Below are positions 17,002-25,168 of a stretch of DNA of 64,000 nucleotides, one piece after another. The notes under the pieces were generated by a model, which made no database searches, was not told where the DNA came from, and saw nothing but the letters and a program-made list of their open reading frames with translations. A program made the position numbers and the translations under genes. Source of the stretch: JAPWJZ01 sp041287865 (GTDB lineage Bacteria > Pseudomonadota > Alphaproteobacteria > Micavibrionales > UBA2020); the NCBI GenBank assembly GCA_041287865.1, contig JBGGMV010000037.1:10832-74831 (forward strand). Reading direction: 5' to 3'. The number at the start of each line of letters is the position of its first letter. Within the stretch, counting starts at the first letter, position 1.

Positions 17002-17585
17002 GCATTAAAGGCAACGTCCTTCGTCAGCGCAGGCGCAAGGCGTTTCAGGTATTCCTCGCGCGTAATCTCCTCGATCCCGAACTGCTTCAGGTGCTCGTTC
17101 ACGAACTGCGTGTCGAAGAGCACATAGCCTAAAGCCTTCAGCCTTGCGCAAAGATGCACCAGCGCGATCTTGCTGGCGTCGGTGCGTACCGAAAACATGC
17201 TCTCGCCGAAAAACGCTCCGCCAATGGCAATACCATAGACACCACCCGCCAGCACCTCGCCGTCCCAGGCCTCGACGCTATGCGCATGCCCCTGGCCGTG
17301 CAGCGTGGTGTAAAGGCCGATGATTTCATCGTTGATCCATGTCTCGGGGCGTGTGTCAGCGCAGCCGCGGATCACGCCGTCGAAAGCGCGGTCAAAGGTA
17401 ATCGGGTAAGGTTGCTGGCGAATACGGCGCACTAGGCGCTTCGGCACATGCAGCCGGTCGAGCGGCAGCACGCCACGCTTGCCTGCTTCGTACCATTTGA
17501 TTTCCGGCGCATCGCGCGCCTCGGCCATCGGGAAGACGCCCATGCGATAGGCCTGCAGGACAAGCTCGGGCGTAATACGCGTCAT
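16698..17585 (-). CDS. aat: Leucyl/phenylalanyl-tRNA--protein transferase with long C-terminal extension
   Basis: N-degron pathway enzyme that adds Leu or Phe to proteins with N-terminal Arg or Lys. The first ~195 residues are a typical Aat: ELVLQAYRMGVFPMAEARD, WINDEIIGLYTTLHGQGHAHSVE, GGAFFGESMFS, LFDTQFVNEHLKQFG. Family members normally end near EEYLKRLAPAL; here about 95 further residues follow, a low-complexity Gly/Ala/Ser tail that is the antisense of the DUF2155 Pro/Ala tail. This looks like loss of the original stop and readthrough into the opposite gene. The start overlaps the acetyltransferase stop (ATGA). Confidence 0.9.
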   Translation of the reverse strand: MTRITPELVLQAYRMGVFPMAEARDAPEIKWYEAGKRGVLPLDRLHVPKRLVRRIRQQPYPITFDRAFDGVIRGCADTRPETWINDEIIGLYTTLHGQGHAHSVEAWDGEVLAGGVYGIAIGGAFFGESMFSVRTDASKIALVHLCARLKALGYVLFDTQFVNEHLKQFGIEEITREEYLKRLAPALTKDVAFNAQSSVTGASSPPSKEPGRASKAGTPAGRGASAAAGAAGAGFLSSGLAAAGAASTIGVSPATGSLATEAALSGACAGAVSDENVSCDLAEVEAFLHSITQTS

Positions 17586-18091
17586 AATTTTTTTGTCAGC
17601 TTCAGCGTCAGCATATCGTCGATGGGCTTAAGCTCGCCCATCGTCACGGGCACTTCGTCATAGGCCGCACCGGCGCCGTCGGGCATATAGCCGAGCCGCA
17701 CGTAAAGTCGCTGCGCGGCGCCAAAGCGGCCGTGGAGCCCGACGCTGATGCCCATTTCGCCGCTGCCGCGCTGCCGTGCGATCGCCTCGCAATGCGCCAC
17801 CAGCGCCTCGCCCACGCCCTGTCGGCGAAAGCCGGGGATGACGTTGAGGTCCTGTATCTCGGGGATGCCGAGCCGGCGGAACGGCGGGTAAAGCGGGTTG
17901 AGGTTCAACTGCACATAGCCGAAGGCGCGGCCGTCGCTTTCCGAGACGTAAATCAGCCGGCGGCCTTCGTCCTGCTCCAGCATGCAGCGCTCGAAATAAT
18001 GCGCTTCGTGCTGCGCCTTCATCTCGTTCGCGATGGCGTAGAGGGAGGGAATGTCGGCCTGTGTCGCCGCCTTGATCGTTGCCATTTTCAT
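17582..18091 (-). CDS. GNAT family N-acetyltransferase
   Basis: 169 residues with the GNAT acetyl-CoA signature NVIPGFRRQGVGEALVAHCE and a conserved YVRLGY motif near the end (LYVRLGYMPDG). The substrate is unknown. It is translationally coupled to aat by an ATGA overlap. An in-frame ATG at 18085 is an alternative start. Confidence 0.85.
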   Translation of the reverse strand: MKMATIKAATQADIPSLYAIANEMKAQHEAHYFERCMLEQDEGRRLIYVSESDGRAFGYVQLNLNPLYPPFRRLGIPEIQDLNVIPGFRRQGVGEALVAHCEAIARQRGSGEMGISVGLHGRFGAAQRLYVRLGYMPDGAGAAYDEVPVTMGELKPIDDMLTLKLTKKL

Positions 18092-18184
18092 ATCGCTCGT
18101 TCGGTCTGCGGGTCAGGCCATGCTAGCCCTTTTTGCTGGCTTTGGCACCCCAAAAGGGGGAATACTTGAACAAGGAGTTGCCCC

Positions 18185-19153
18185 ATGGAAGAGACACGCG
18201 CCTGCCTGCTGAGCTATGCCTTCGACGGCGAAGGCGGCGGCCGCCTGCTTGATCTCGCGACAATTGCGGACGACGACCAGCGTTTTATCTGGATCCACCT
18301 CAACGGCCGCCATGCCGACGCGAAACGGTTCATCAAAGACCAGCTGAAGCTCGACCCGCTGCTGCAAAAGGCGCTGCTGGCCGAAGAAATGCGCCCGCGG
18401 CTGGAAGAACGCGGTGCCAACGCGCTGCTGCTGCTGCGCGGCATCAACTTCCATCCCGGCCCGACGCCGGAAGACCTTGTTTCTATCCGCCTCTGGATCA
18501 ACGGCAACCGCATCATCAGCGTCAGCCGCCGCAAAAGCCGCGCCGTATCCGACATGGACGACCGCGTCAAGCAGGGCATCGGCCCCAAGCGCGTGGGCGA
18601 ATTCATCGCCATGCTCTGCAGCAGCCTGAACGACGGCATCGAGCCCGCTATCCTCGACCTCGACGAAACCGTCGACCGGCTGGAGGAAATATCGCTGGAA
18701 AGCCCAGATACGAACCTGCGCAACGACATCGCCGCGATCCGCAAGCAGGCGACGCTGTTCAAGCGCCATATGTCGCCGCAGCGCGACGTTTATTCGCGCC
18801 TTTACATCTCGCAGCTGAACTGCCTGACGCCGGCCGACAAATGGCTGATGCAGGACAACAACGACCGCATGACGCGCTTCCTCGAAGACCTCGACGTCTT
18901 ACGCGAACGCTCGCAGATTTTGCAGGACGAGCTCACCTCGGCCCTGTCGTCCAAGCTCAACAAGAACCTTTACATCCTCTCCATCATCACCGCGCTGTTC
19001 ATGCCGCTCAGCTTCTTCAGCGGGCTTCTGGGCATGAACCTTTCCGGCATCCCGGGCGCGTCGCACCCGATGTCGTTTGGCATCGCCTGCGGCATCGCCG
19101 TGATGATCGCGCTCTGCGAAGTTCTCATCTTCAAGAAGCTGAAGTGGTTCTAG
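18185..19153 (+). CDS. zntB: CorA-like metal transporter, ZntB type
   Basis: 322-residue CorA superfamily protein. A long cytosolic N-terminal domain precedes two C-terminal membrane helices, with the pore motif GLLGMNLSGIPGASHP; the G-IPG that follows GMN is typical of ZntB. ZntB proteins move Zn2+ (uptake coupled to protons in studied cases). The start has a good AAGGAG 7 nt upstream. The gene stands alone between divergent and independent neighbours. Confidence 0.88.
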   Translation: MEETRACLLSYAFDGEGGGRLLDLATIADDDQRFIWIHLNGRHADAKRFIKDQLKLDPLLQKALLAEEMRPRLEERGANALLLLRGINFHPGPTPEDLVSIRLWINGNRIISVSRRKSRAVSDMDDRVKQGIGPKRVGEFIAMLCSSLNDGIEPAILDLDETVDRLEEISLESPDTNLRNDIAAIRKQATLFKRHMSPQRDVYSRLYISQLNCLTPADKWLMQDNNDRMTRFLEDLDVLRERSQILQDELTSALSSKLNKNLYILSIITALFMPLSFFSGLLGMNLSGIPGASHPMSFGIACGIAVMIALCEVLIFKKLKWF

Positions 19154-19155
19154 GA

Positions 19156-19165
19156 TTGCCATAAT
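19156..19165 (+). promoter_or_regulatory. TTGCCATAAT promoter-like element
   Basis: One of four exact copies of TTGCCATAAT in this window. It fits an extended -10 promoter (TGN plus CATAAT) and lies 84 nt before the GTG start of the FixH-like gene. Confidence 0.4.
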
Positions 19166-19248
19166 GCCCCTGTAGCCGGCTATTTCTGTTGCAATAGACG
19201 AACGTGGCAAGCAAGATAATTCATTCCATATTTGCAAAGGATGAGCGC

Positions 19249-19749
19249 GTGGGCGCCAGGAAAAAATATGCTGTGCTGGTCATGCTGCTGGTCATGCTGG
19301 CGGCGGCGATCGCCAATTTCCTGATGGTCAACGAGGCCTATGACACATCCATGAAACGGCTGTCGGCGCCTGCGGGCGACAGTGCTGCGGCTTCGTCCCC
19401 CGGCGCGCGGCATCAACGGCTCAACAGGGAAGATTCCCAGACGATTGTTTATCGGGGCCGCAGCTGGCGCGGCGATGTTTCGCTGAACAAATTAGACAAC
19501 GGCAGCTATGAAATTACCGTGCGGGCGAGCAACAAAAAGAATGAAACTGTTCCCCTGACATCTTTTGAAATCGACGTGCGCCGGCCCGATAGCGACCGGC
19601 CCATCCTGATGCCGGTTTTCAACCAGAAGGGCGACGGGTATTTCACCGCGACCGTCACGTTTCCGGGACCGGGCGACTGGGAAGTGCGCATGCGGATGCA
19701 CCGCGGCAACCAGACGCTTGAATTCGCGCGCCGCTTCCGCATCAAGTGA
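19249..19749 (+). CDS. FixH/YtkA-like single-span membrane protein
   Basis: 166 residues from the GTG at 19249, chosen because AAGGA sits 7 nt upstream; a GTG at 19204 would add 15 residues but has no ribosome site. One N-terminal membrane helix (AVLVMLLVMLAAAIANFLMV) is followed by a beta-rich periplasmic domain: RGRSWRGDVSLNKLDNGSYE, SFEIDVRRPDSDRPI, FTATVTFPGPGDWEVRMRM. The layout resembles FixH, needed for cbb3 oxidase maturation, but no ccoGIS genes are nearby, so the role is unproven. Confidence 0.6.
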   Translation: MGARKKYAVLVMLLVMLAAAIANFLMVNEAYDTSMKRLSAPAGDSAAASSPGARHQRLNREDSQTIVYRGRSWRGDVSLNKLDNGSYEITVRASNKKNETVPLTSFEIDVRRPDSDRPILMPVFNQKGDGYFTATVTFPGPGDWEVRMRMHRGNQTLEFARRFRIK

Positions 19750-19752
19750 TTT

Positions 19753-20268
19753 TTATTTAACCGGCAGCTCGTAGAAAAACTCGGTTTCTTTTTCGCCGTT
19801 GTACCAGACCGTTTCCTTCGCGCCCGTGAACTTGAAGCCGAAGCGCTGGTTGGCGCGTTTCGATACCGCATTGCTCTTGCGGTGCGAGACGACGAGTTTC
19901 TTGATCGTCGGATGCGCCCTGGCCCAGGCGATGCGGGCTTCGTACATCTTGCGCGACAGGCCTTTGTTGCGCCACGCGGGCTCCAGCCACGAACCCCAGA
20001 GTTTGCCGGTCTGAGCCGCATCATCGTTACGGTCAACAGCGACGCCCGTCATGCCGATGGGCTGGCCGTCGTTGAAGACGCCGAGGACGAGGAATTTCGG
20101 ATCGCTGAGGCGTTCCTGCCAGTGGTTGTCGGCCAGCACCTTTTCCTCGTCATAGCGCGAGCCGAAAAATTTCGGATCGCTTTCCAGCGCGCGCAGGCGG
20201 GTTTCTTTATAAATCTGCCATTCGTCGGGGCGAAAAGCACGGACCTCGATGCCGGGATATTCTGCCAT
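19753..20268 (-). CDS. GNAT family N-acetyltransferase
   Basis: 171 residues. GNAT features: SRYDEEKVLADNHWQERL region, LWGSWLEPAWRNKGLSRKMYE as the acetyl-CoA-binding segment (a divergent RxxGxG, here RNKGLS), and NQRFGFKFTG near the end. It may act on amino acids or peptides; the substrate cannot be read from sequence. It ends 3 nt from the end of the convergent FixH-like gene and is separated by 3 nt from the oxidoreductase gene upstream of it, with which it probably shares a transcript. Confidence 0.82.
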   Translation of the reverse strand: MAEYPGIEVRAFRPDEWQIYKETRLRALESDPKFFGSRYDEEKVLADNHWQERLSDPKFLVLGVFNDGQPIGMTGVAVDRNDDAAQTGKLWGSWLEPAWRNKGLSRKMYEARIAWARAHPTIKKLVVSHRKSNAVSKRANQRFGFKFTGAKETVWYNGEKETEFFYELPVK

Positions 20269-20271
20269 GTC

Positions 20272-21375
20272 TCACCCCGCTTTTTTCTTCGCCAGCGCGT
20301 ATTTGTCGGCTTCGTAGCCACGCAGGTATTGCGCGGGGATCGGGGGTTCCGCCCCCAGTTCCAGCGCGGCGTGGATCGGCCAATAGGCGTCGCTGAGCAG
20401 TTTGCGCGCAAGGAAGACCATGTCGGCTTCGCCCTTCGCAATGATGTCGTTCGACTGCTGCGCCTGCGTGATCATGCCGACAGCGGCGGTGGCGATGCCC
20501 GCTTTTTCGCGGATTTCCTTGGCAAAAGGCACCTGGAAGCCGGGCGCGAAGGGAACCTTGGCGTCGCCTGTGACAAAGCCCGAAGAACAATCGATGAAAT
20601 CAACGCCGATCGCTTTCAATTGCTGCGACAGCCTTGTGGTATCGGCGATGGTCAACCCGCCCTCCACCCAGTCGGTGCAGGAAAGGCGTACGCCCATGAC
20701 GATATTCGCGGGAATGGCGGCGCGCACCATTTTTGCGATTTCAAGCGTCAGGCGGAAACGGTTTTCTTCCGACCCGCCGTATTTGTCATCGCGCTTGTTG
20801 CTGAGCGGCGAGAGGAACTGGTGCAACAAGTATCCATGCGCACCATGCAGCTCGATGACTTGAAAGCCCGCCTTTACGGCGCGCAGCGCGCCCGCAACGA
20901 AAGCCTCTTTCAGTTTTTCGATTTCATCCAGCGTCAGCGCATGCGGCGCCGGATCGGTCGCGGTAAAGGGAATGGCGGAGGGTGCGACGGGCAGCCATCC
21001 GCCCTGACCGGGCAGCAGCGTCTTGTTGCTATCCCAAGGCCGCGCCTTCGAGGCCTTGCGGCCCGCATGGGCGATTTGAATACCGGCGACAGCGCCGTTC
21101 GAGCGGATCACATCGGTCACGCGCTTCAGCGGTTCGATATGCGCATCCAGCCAGATGCCATTGCAACCGGGCGAAATACGCCCCTCGGGCGTCACATCGG
21201 TCATTTCCATGATGACCAGCCCCGCCCCGCCCGCCGCGCGCGATCCCAGGTGCACCACATGCCAGTCGGTGGCGAAACCGTCTTCCGACGAATACTGGCA
21301 CATTGGCGACACGCCGATGCGGTTGCGGAATTCGAGCCCGCGCAAAGTGATGGGGGTGAAAAGGGGCGCTGTCAT
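20272..21375 (-). CDS. Old yellow enzyme family NADH:flavin oxidoreductase (YqjM/NamA-like)
   Basis: 367-residue FMN-dependent TIM barrel that reduces activated alkenes. YqjM-type features: RGLEFRNRIGVSPMCQYSSEDG, containing the Cys found in this subgroup, GIQIAHAGRKAS with the flavin-binding His, ELHGAHGYLLHQFLSPLSNKR, and MVFLARKLLSDAYWP. It overlaps the upstream P-loop gene by 4 nt (ATGA). The physiological substrate is unknown. Confidence 0.92.
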   Translation of the reverse strand: MTAPLFTPITLRGLEFRNRIGVSPMCQYSSEDGFATDWHVVHLGSRAAGGAGLVIMEMTDVTPEGRISPGCNGIWLDAHIEPLKRVTDVIRSNGAVAGIQIAHAGRKASKARPWDSNKTLLPGQGGWLPVAPSAIPFTATDPAPHALTLDEIEKLKEAFVAGALRAVKAGFQVIELHGAHGYLLHQFLSPLSNKRDDKYGGSEENRFRLTLEIAKMVRAAIPANIVMGVRLSCTDWVEGGLTIADTTRLSQQLKAIGVDFIDCSSGFVTGDAKVPFAPGFQVPFAKEIREKAGIATAAVGMITQAQQSNDIIAKGEADMVFLARKLLSDAYWPIHAALELGAEPPIPAQYLRGYEADKYALAKKKAG

Positions 21376-21917
21376 GCGGTTTTCTCCAATGATATCAGGA
21401 ATTCTTCCGTCGCCTTGGGCGACTGCAGCCGAATATAGCGGACGGAAGGGTTTTTTCCAGCCCCGGCAAAATGTTCTTCATACCTTTTTTCCAGCCGCCA
21501 GTAGCTCTGGAACAGCCAGACAATGATGCTTTTTTTCGAAAACATCAGCCGCCAGCTTTCGGTATTGCCGTTGCAAACGGGATTCTTGTCGACCGCGCGC
21601 ATGATTGACCTGCGCAACAGCTGCCAGAGCACGCGCGGGAAAGAATAATTGATCCAGATAAAGGCATCGGCGCGCGGCCAGATGGCGTCTTTGACCTTGG
21701 AATAATTTCCCATGATGATCCACTTGTCTTCCGCCGCGGCCGCTTGCGCCAATACCAGCATTTCCTCGGGTGTGCGGTTCAGCCACGCGCCTTCTGAGGC
21801 CGGTTTCCAGTGCAGGTCGTCAAGGTCGACGGGCTTCAGGCCCAGCTTTTCCGCAAGCCTGAATCCCAAAGTCGTTTTGCCGGAGCCGGTGGGGCCGAGG
21901 ATGACGATGCGCTTCAT
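21372..21917 (-). CDS. P-loop NTPase, adenylate/shikimate kinase-like
   Basis: 181 residues from MKRIVILG at 21917; the frame is open further upstream but that part is antisense to the divergent transporter. Walker A GPTGSGKTT at residues 8-16, DLDDLHWKP close behind, IIMGNY as the Walker B-like strand, then a run of basic and aromatic helices. This pattern is seen in AAA/adenylate-kinase-like proteins of the FlaR/topology-modulation type; the substrate is not known. It overlaps the oxidoreductase gene. The start lies 67 bp from the divergent MFS gene. Confidence 0.78.
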   Translation of the reverse strand: MKRIVILGPTGSGKTTLGFRLAEKLGLKPVDLDDLHWKPASEGAWLNRTPEEMLVLAQAAAAEDKWIIMGNYSKVKDAIWPRADAFIWINYSFPRVLWQLLRRSIMRAVDKNPVCNGNTESWRLMFSKKSIIVWLFQSYWRLEKRYEEHFAGAGKNPSVRYIRLQSPKATEEFLISLEKTA

Positions 21918-21984
21918 AATGCCGCCGAGTATAGCCTTTCCCTCGCCGCTTAAAAAGCCTAACATATCCGGACAGGTGGACGTT

Positions 21985-23160
21985 ATGTCACTGAAAAAAA
22001 TGCCAAAAGGGATTATCGCGCTCGGTTTTGTATCCATGTTCATGGATATATCGTCGGAGATGATCCACAGCATCCTGCCCGTCTTCATGATGACGGTGCT
22101 GCATACATCTGCCCTGTGGGTCGGCATCGTCGAGGGCATCGCTGAATCGACCGCCGCGATCGTCAAAATATTCTCCGGCGCAATCAGCGACTGGATCGGC
22201 AAGCGCAAGCCGCTGCTGCTGCTGGGCTATGGCCTTGCGACCGTCACACGCCCCCTCTTCCCCATCGCCGAAACCATCCACATGGTGCTACTGGCGCGCT
22301 TTACCGACCGCATCGGCAAGGGCATACGCGTCGCACCGCGCGACGCTTTCGTGGCCGACCTCACCACGCCGGAAAATCGCGGCGCGGCTTATGGGCTGCG
22401 GCAGACGATGGATACCATCGGCGCCTTTCTGGGCCCGCTGATCGCCATTCTGCTGATGCTTTGGACGGCGAATGATTTTAGGTTCGTCTTCTGGGCGGCG
22501 ATGATACCGGCAGTCATGGTTTTGCTGATTATCATCTTTGCGGTCAAGGAACCGCCGCGCGCGAAAGAGACGGAGAAAAAACCCTTCCCGCTGAAGAAAA
22601 GCCAGTTGAAACTGCTGGGCCGCGCCTTCTGGTTCGTGACCATCCTCGGCTCTGTCCTGACGCTGGCGCGGTTTTCGGATGCCTTTCTGATCCTGCGCGG
22701 CGACAGCCTTGGTCTTTCCGCCGCCTATGCGCCGGCGATTTTAATTGCGATGAATGTCGTCTATTCGCTGTCGGCATGGCCGGCGGGCGTGCTTTCTGAC
22801 CGTATCGGGAGGACGGGGATGCTGGCCGCCGGCATCATTGTATTGATTGCGGCCGACCTTGTGCTGGCGCAGGCGGCGGGGCCGGTATTGCTGTTTCTGG
22901 GCGCTGGATTATGGGGACTGCATATGGGGCTGACGCAGGGCATTTTAACCGCCCTCGTCGCCGACGCCGCGCCCGCCCACCTGCGCGGCACCGCCTTTGG
23001 CATGTACAACCTGATGACAGGCGTGGCATTGTTATTGGCAAGCGTCCTTGCGGGGGCACTGTGGAAATTCCACGGGCCGGCGCATGCCTTTATCGCCGGC
23101 GCGGGTTTTTCGGCGCTGTCGCTGGTGGGTTTCCTGCTGCTGAAAGGGAAGAAAGCATGA
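21985..23160 (+). CDS. MFS transporter
   Basis: 391 residues, about twelve membrane helices. The start at 21985 has AGGTGGA just upstream. MFS signatures: SDWIGKRKPLLLLGYG between helices 2 and 3, RFTDRIGKGIRVAPRDAFVAD, and the second-half copy LSDRIGRTGMLAAG. The RIGKGIR...APRDA pattern is shared with a group of bacterial MFS proteins of unassigned substrate. The stop overlaps the start of the next gene (ATGA), suggesting that the two work together. Confidence 0.88.
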   Translation: MSLKKMPKGIIALGFVSMFMDISSEMIHSILPVFMMTVLHTSALWVGIVEGIAESTAAIVKIFSGAISDWIGKRKPLLLLGYGLATVTRPLFPIAETIHMVLLARFTDRIGKGIRVAPRDAFVADLTTPENRGAAYGLRQTMDTIGAFLGPLIAILLMLWTANDFRFVFWAAMIPAVMVLLIIIFAVKEPPRAKETEKKPFPLKKSQLKLLGRAFWFVTILGSVLTLARFSDAFLILRGDSLGLSAAYAPAILIAMNVVYSLSAWPAGVLSDRIGRTGMLAAGIIVLIAADLVLAQAAGPVLLFLGAGLWGLHMGLTQGILTALVADAAPAHLRGTAFGMYNLMTGVALLLASVLAGALWKFHGPAHAFIAGAGFSALSLVGFLLLKGKKA

Positions 23161-23630
23161 ACGAGCATACATTGCAGGTCTGGGAACTGGCGAGCTATGT
23201 CGTGACCGTGATCGGCCTGCCCTATGCCATCGCCATGTTCGCGTTCGACAGCTACAAGGAGCGCCAGCTGGAGAACGAGGAGCTCTATCAGGCGCTGGCC
23301 GAGGAATACGCCAAGTTCGGCAACCTGATGATCGAAAACGCCGATTTGCAGCTGATGACCGGCGGCGTGCCCGACGAGAAACTCAATACCGAGCAGAAAG
23401 AGCGCAAGACCGTGATTTTCGACATGCTGGTCGCGCTGTTCGAACGCGCCTACATCCTTGTCTACGAGGAAAAGATGGACAAGCAGACGAAACGCCTTTG
23501 GGCGACCTGGGAAGACTATATAAAATTCTGGTGCCAGCGCGAGGATTTCAAGCGCGCGCTGCCCGGCCTGCTGGTGGGCGAGGATGCCGATTTTTCGGGC
23601 TATATCCGCAAAACCGCGGGAATCAATTAA
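23157..23630 (+). CDS. Hypothetical single-span membrane protein, coupled to the MFS transporter
   Basis: 157 residues from the ATG that overlaps the MFS stop. One N-terminal membrane helix (SYVVTVIGLPYAIAMFAF) is followed by a charged cytosolic helical domain (SYKERQLENEELYQALAEEY, ALFERAYILVYEEKMDKQTK, WATWEDYIKFWCQREDFKRAL). No family recognised for certain. Translational coupling suggests an accessory or regulator of the transporter. Confidence 0.78.
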   Translation: MNEHTLQVWELASYVVTVIGLPYAIAMFAFDSYKERQLENEELYQALAEEYAKFGNLMIENADLQLMTGGVPDEKLNTEQKERKTVIFDMLVALFERAYILVYEEKMDKQTKRLWATWEDYIKFWCQREDFKRALPGLLVGEDADFSGYIRKTAGIN

Positions 23631-23650
23631 TTTTTTAAGGAGTAAAAATC

Positions 23651-24067
23651 ATGACATTGCTTTACACAGCACGCGCAACCGTCACCGGCGGCAGGGATGG
23701 CAAGGCGGAAACCGACGATGGCAAGCTGGCGATCACCCTCTCCCGCCCGGGCGGCGGCGGCACGGGCACGAACCCCGAACAATTATTCGCGGCAGGCTAT
23801 GCCGCCTGCTTCGGCGGCGCATTGTCTTACGTCGCGGGCCAGCGAAAGCTGGAAACCGGCGCGATCACCATCCATTCCGAAGTGACGCTGAACCAGAACG
23901 AACAAGGATTTTTCATCGCAGCCCAGCTGAACGTGCAGATGGCCGGCATCGACGAAAAAACCGGCGCGGTGCTGGTGCAGGACGCGCACAAGGTCTGCCC
24001 CTATTCCAAGGCGACGAAGGGCAACATCACCGTGACGCTGAAGCTGAACGGCAAGCCCGTCACCTAG
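23651..24067 (+). CDS. Organic hydroperoxide resistance protein (Ohr/OsmC family)
   Basis: 138-residue cytosolic thiol peroxidase. The two redox cysteines are in GYAACFGGAL and HKVCPYSKAT, and the Ohr-type N-terminus LLYTARATVTGGRDG is present. Ohr reduces organic peroxides using lipoylated donors. The AAGGAG ribosome site is clear. No OhrR-type regulator is adjacent. Confidence 0.93.
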   Translation: MTLLYTARATVTGGRDGKAETDDGKLAITLSRPGGGGTGTNPEQLFAAGYAACFGGALSYVAGQRKLETGAITIHSEVTLNQNEQGFFIAAQLNVQMAGIDEKTGAVLVQDAHKVCPYSKATKGNITVTLKLNGKPVT

Positions 24068-24088
24068 GCCTGATTCCGTCAATCTATA

Positions 24089-24100
24089 TTGACATATAAT
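24089..24100 (+). promoter_or_regulatory. TTGACATATAAT promoter-like element
   Basis: A consensus TATAAT (24095-24100) directly follows TTGACA, so the two hexamers cannot act as a normal -35/-10 pair. The TATAAT with the upstream TTGAC resembles the recurrent TTGNCATWAT element and lies 94 nt before the FecR gene start. Confidence 0.35.
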
Positions 24101-24193
24101 TTTTCACGCGCGATGGCCCTTCGCATCTGCCGCTGGCTTATCCCCTGCGTTGGGATAAGATATTGGCAGGGTTTATCCGGGGGTATCGCCATC

Positions 24194-25168
24194 ATGCTGA
24201 AAATATCTTTTGCCGCTCTGTGCCTGTCATTGCTGATGCTGGCCCGCCCCGCTTGCGCCGAGCCGCCGGCGCAGGCCGTTATCGGCACGGTGATGGAGGT
24301 GGAGGGGCAGGCCTGGATATCCTCTCCCGTCACCAAGACGAAAACGGCGGCGAAGGTCGAAACCCCACTGCATATCAACGACGTCATCGACACCGGCCCC
24401 AAGTCGCGCGTCTTTATCCTCTTCATCGACAACACGCAGATCACCCTGTCGGCCAATACCAAGTTCCGCGCCGAGGACTATGTCTTCGACGAAAGCGCGC
24501 CCGCGTACAACAAGGCGCGGTATAACGTGATGAGCGGGACGTTCCAGTATCTGAGCGGCGCGCTGGGCAAGACCAAGGATCCGGATGTCGAGATCGAGAC
24601 GCCCTATGGCGCGATCGGCATCCGCGGCACGAAATTCTGGGCCGGCGAAATCGAAAACGCCTATGGCGTCAACGTGCAGGAAGGCCGCGTGCGCGTGCGC
24701 AACGAGGGTGGCGAAGTCTTCGTCGACAAAGGCAAGGGCACATCGCTCAAAAGCCGCAAGCAAAAACCCTCCGCCGCCGTTCCATGGCCCGCGAAACAAC
24801 TCCAGCTGATTGCGGCCACCGTCTTGCTGTCGCGGCAGGACGACGTGCTGAAGCGCGTCATGGGTTTCCAGGGCAAAAACAACATGCTGCGCGGCCAGTT
24901 CAAGGATTTCCTGAAGATCAACGGCGGAATACCCGGCATGAACAATGTGCCCGGCAACATGGTGCCCGGCCAGATAGTCCCGGGCCAGAAGGGCGGCATG
25001 CTGTTTGATATTCCGGGAGGCACCGCGCCGGTCAAGAACAGGGCGACCGTCGCCCCCGGCACCAGAACAAAAGCCGGCAATCGCACTGCGCCTGCAGAGG
25101 CAGTGCCGTCCACGCCAAGCCCCCGGGCTCCCTCGCCCTTTAAAATGTTCAAGGTTCCGGGCCTATGA
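24194..25168 (+). CDS. FecR domain protein, exported
   Basis: 324 residues from the ATG at 24194, chosen because it begins directly with a signal peptide (MLKISFAALCLSLLMLARPACA); an upstream ATG would put a polar stretch first. A FecR domain follows (DVIDTGPKSRVFILFIDNTQ, then ETPYGAIGIRGTKFW and GVNVQEGRVRV), then a basic stretch and a Gly/Pro/Asn-rich region with NVPGNMVPGQIVPGQ. The C-terminus ends SPFKMFKVPGL. It is a periplasmic or surface protein, and no FecI sigma factor is nearby. The stop overlaps the next gene. Confidence 0.82.
   Translation: MLKISFAALCLSLLMLARPACAEPPAQAVIGTVMEVEGQAWISSPVTKTKTAAKVETPLHINDVIDTGPKSRVFILFIDNTQITLSANTKFRAEDYVFDESAPAYNKARYNVMSGTFQYLSGALGKTKDPDVEIETPYGAIGIRGTKFWAGEIENAYGVNVQEGRVRVRNEGGEVFVDKGKGTSLKSRKQKPSAAVPWPAKQLQLIAATVLLSRQDDVLKRVMGFQGKNNMLRGQFKDFLKINGGIPGMNNVPGNMVPGQIVPGQKGGMLFDIPGGTAPVKNRATVAPGTRTKAGNRTAPAEAVPSTPSPRAPSPFKMFKVPGL

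Noticed and set aside
19882..21438. 518-codon open frame on the plus strand
   Set aside because: Antisense to the GNAT and old yellow enzyme genes, both with conserved motifs.
24089..24100. TTGACA plus TATAAT as a classical -35/-10 pair
   Set aside because: The hexamers are adjacent with no 16-18-nt spacer, so they cannot act together; only the TATAAT part is plausible.
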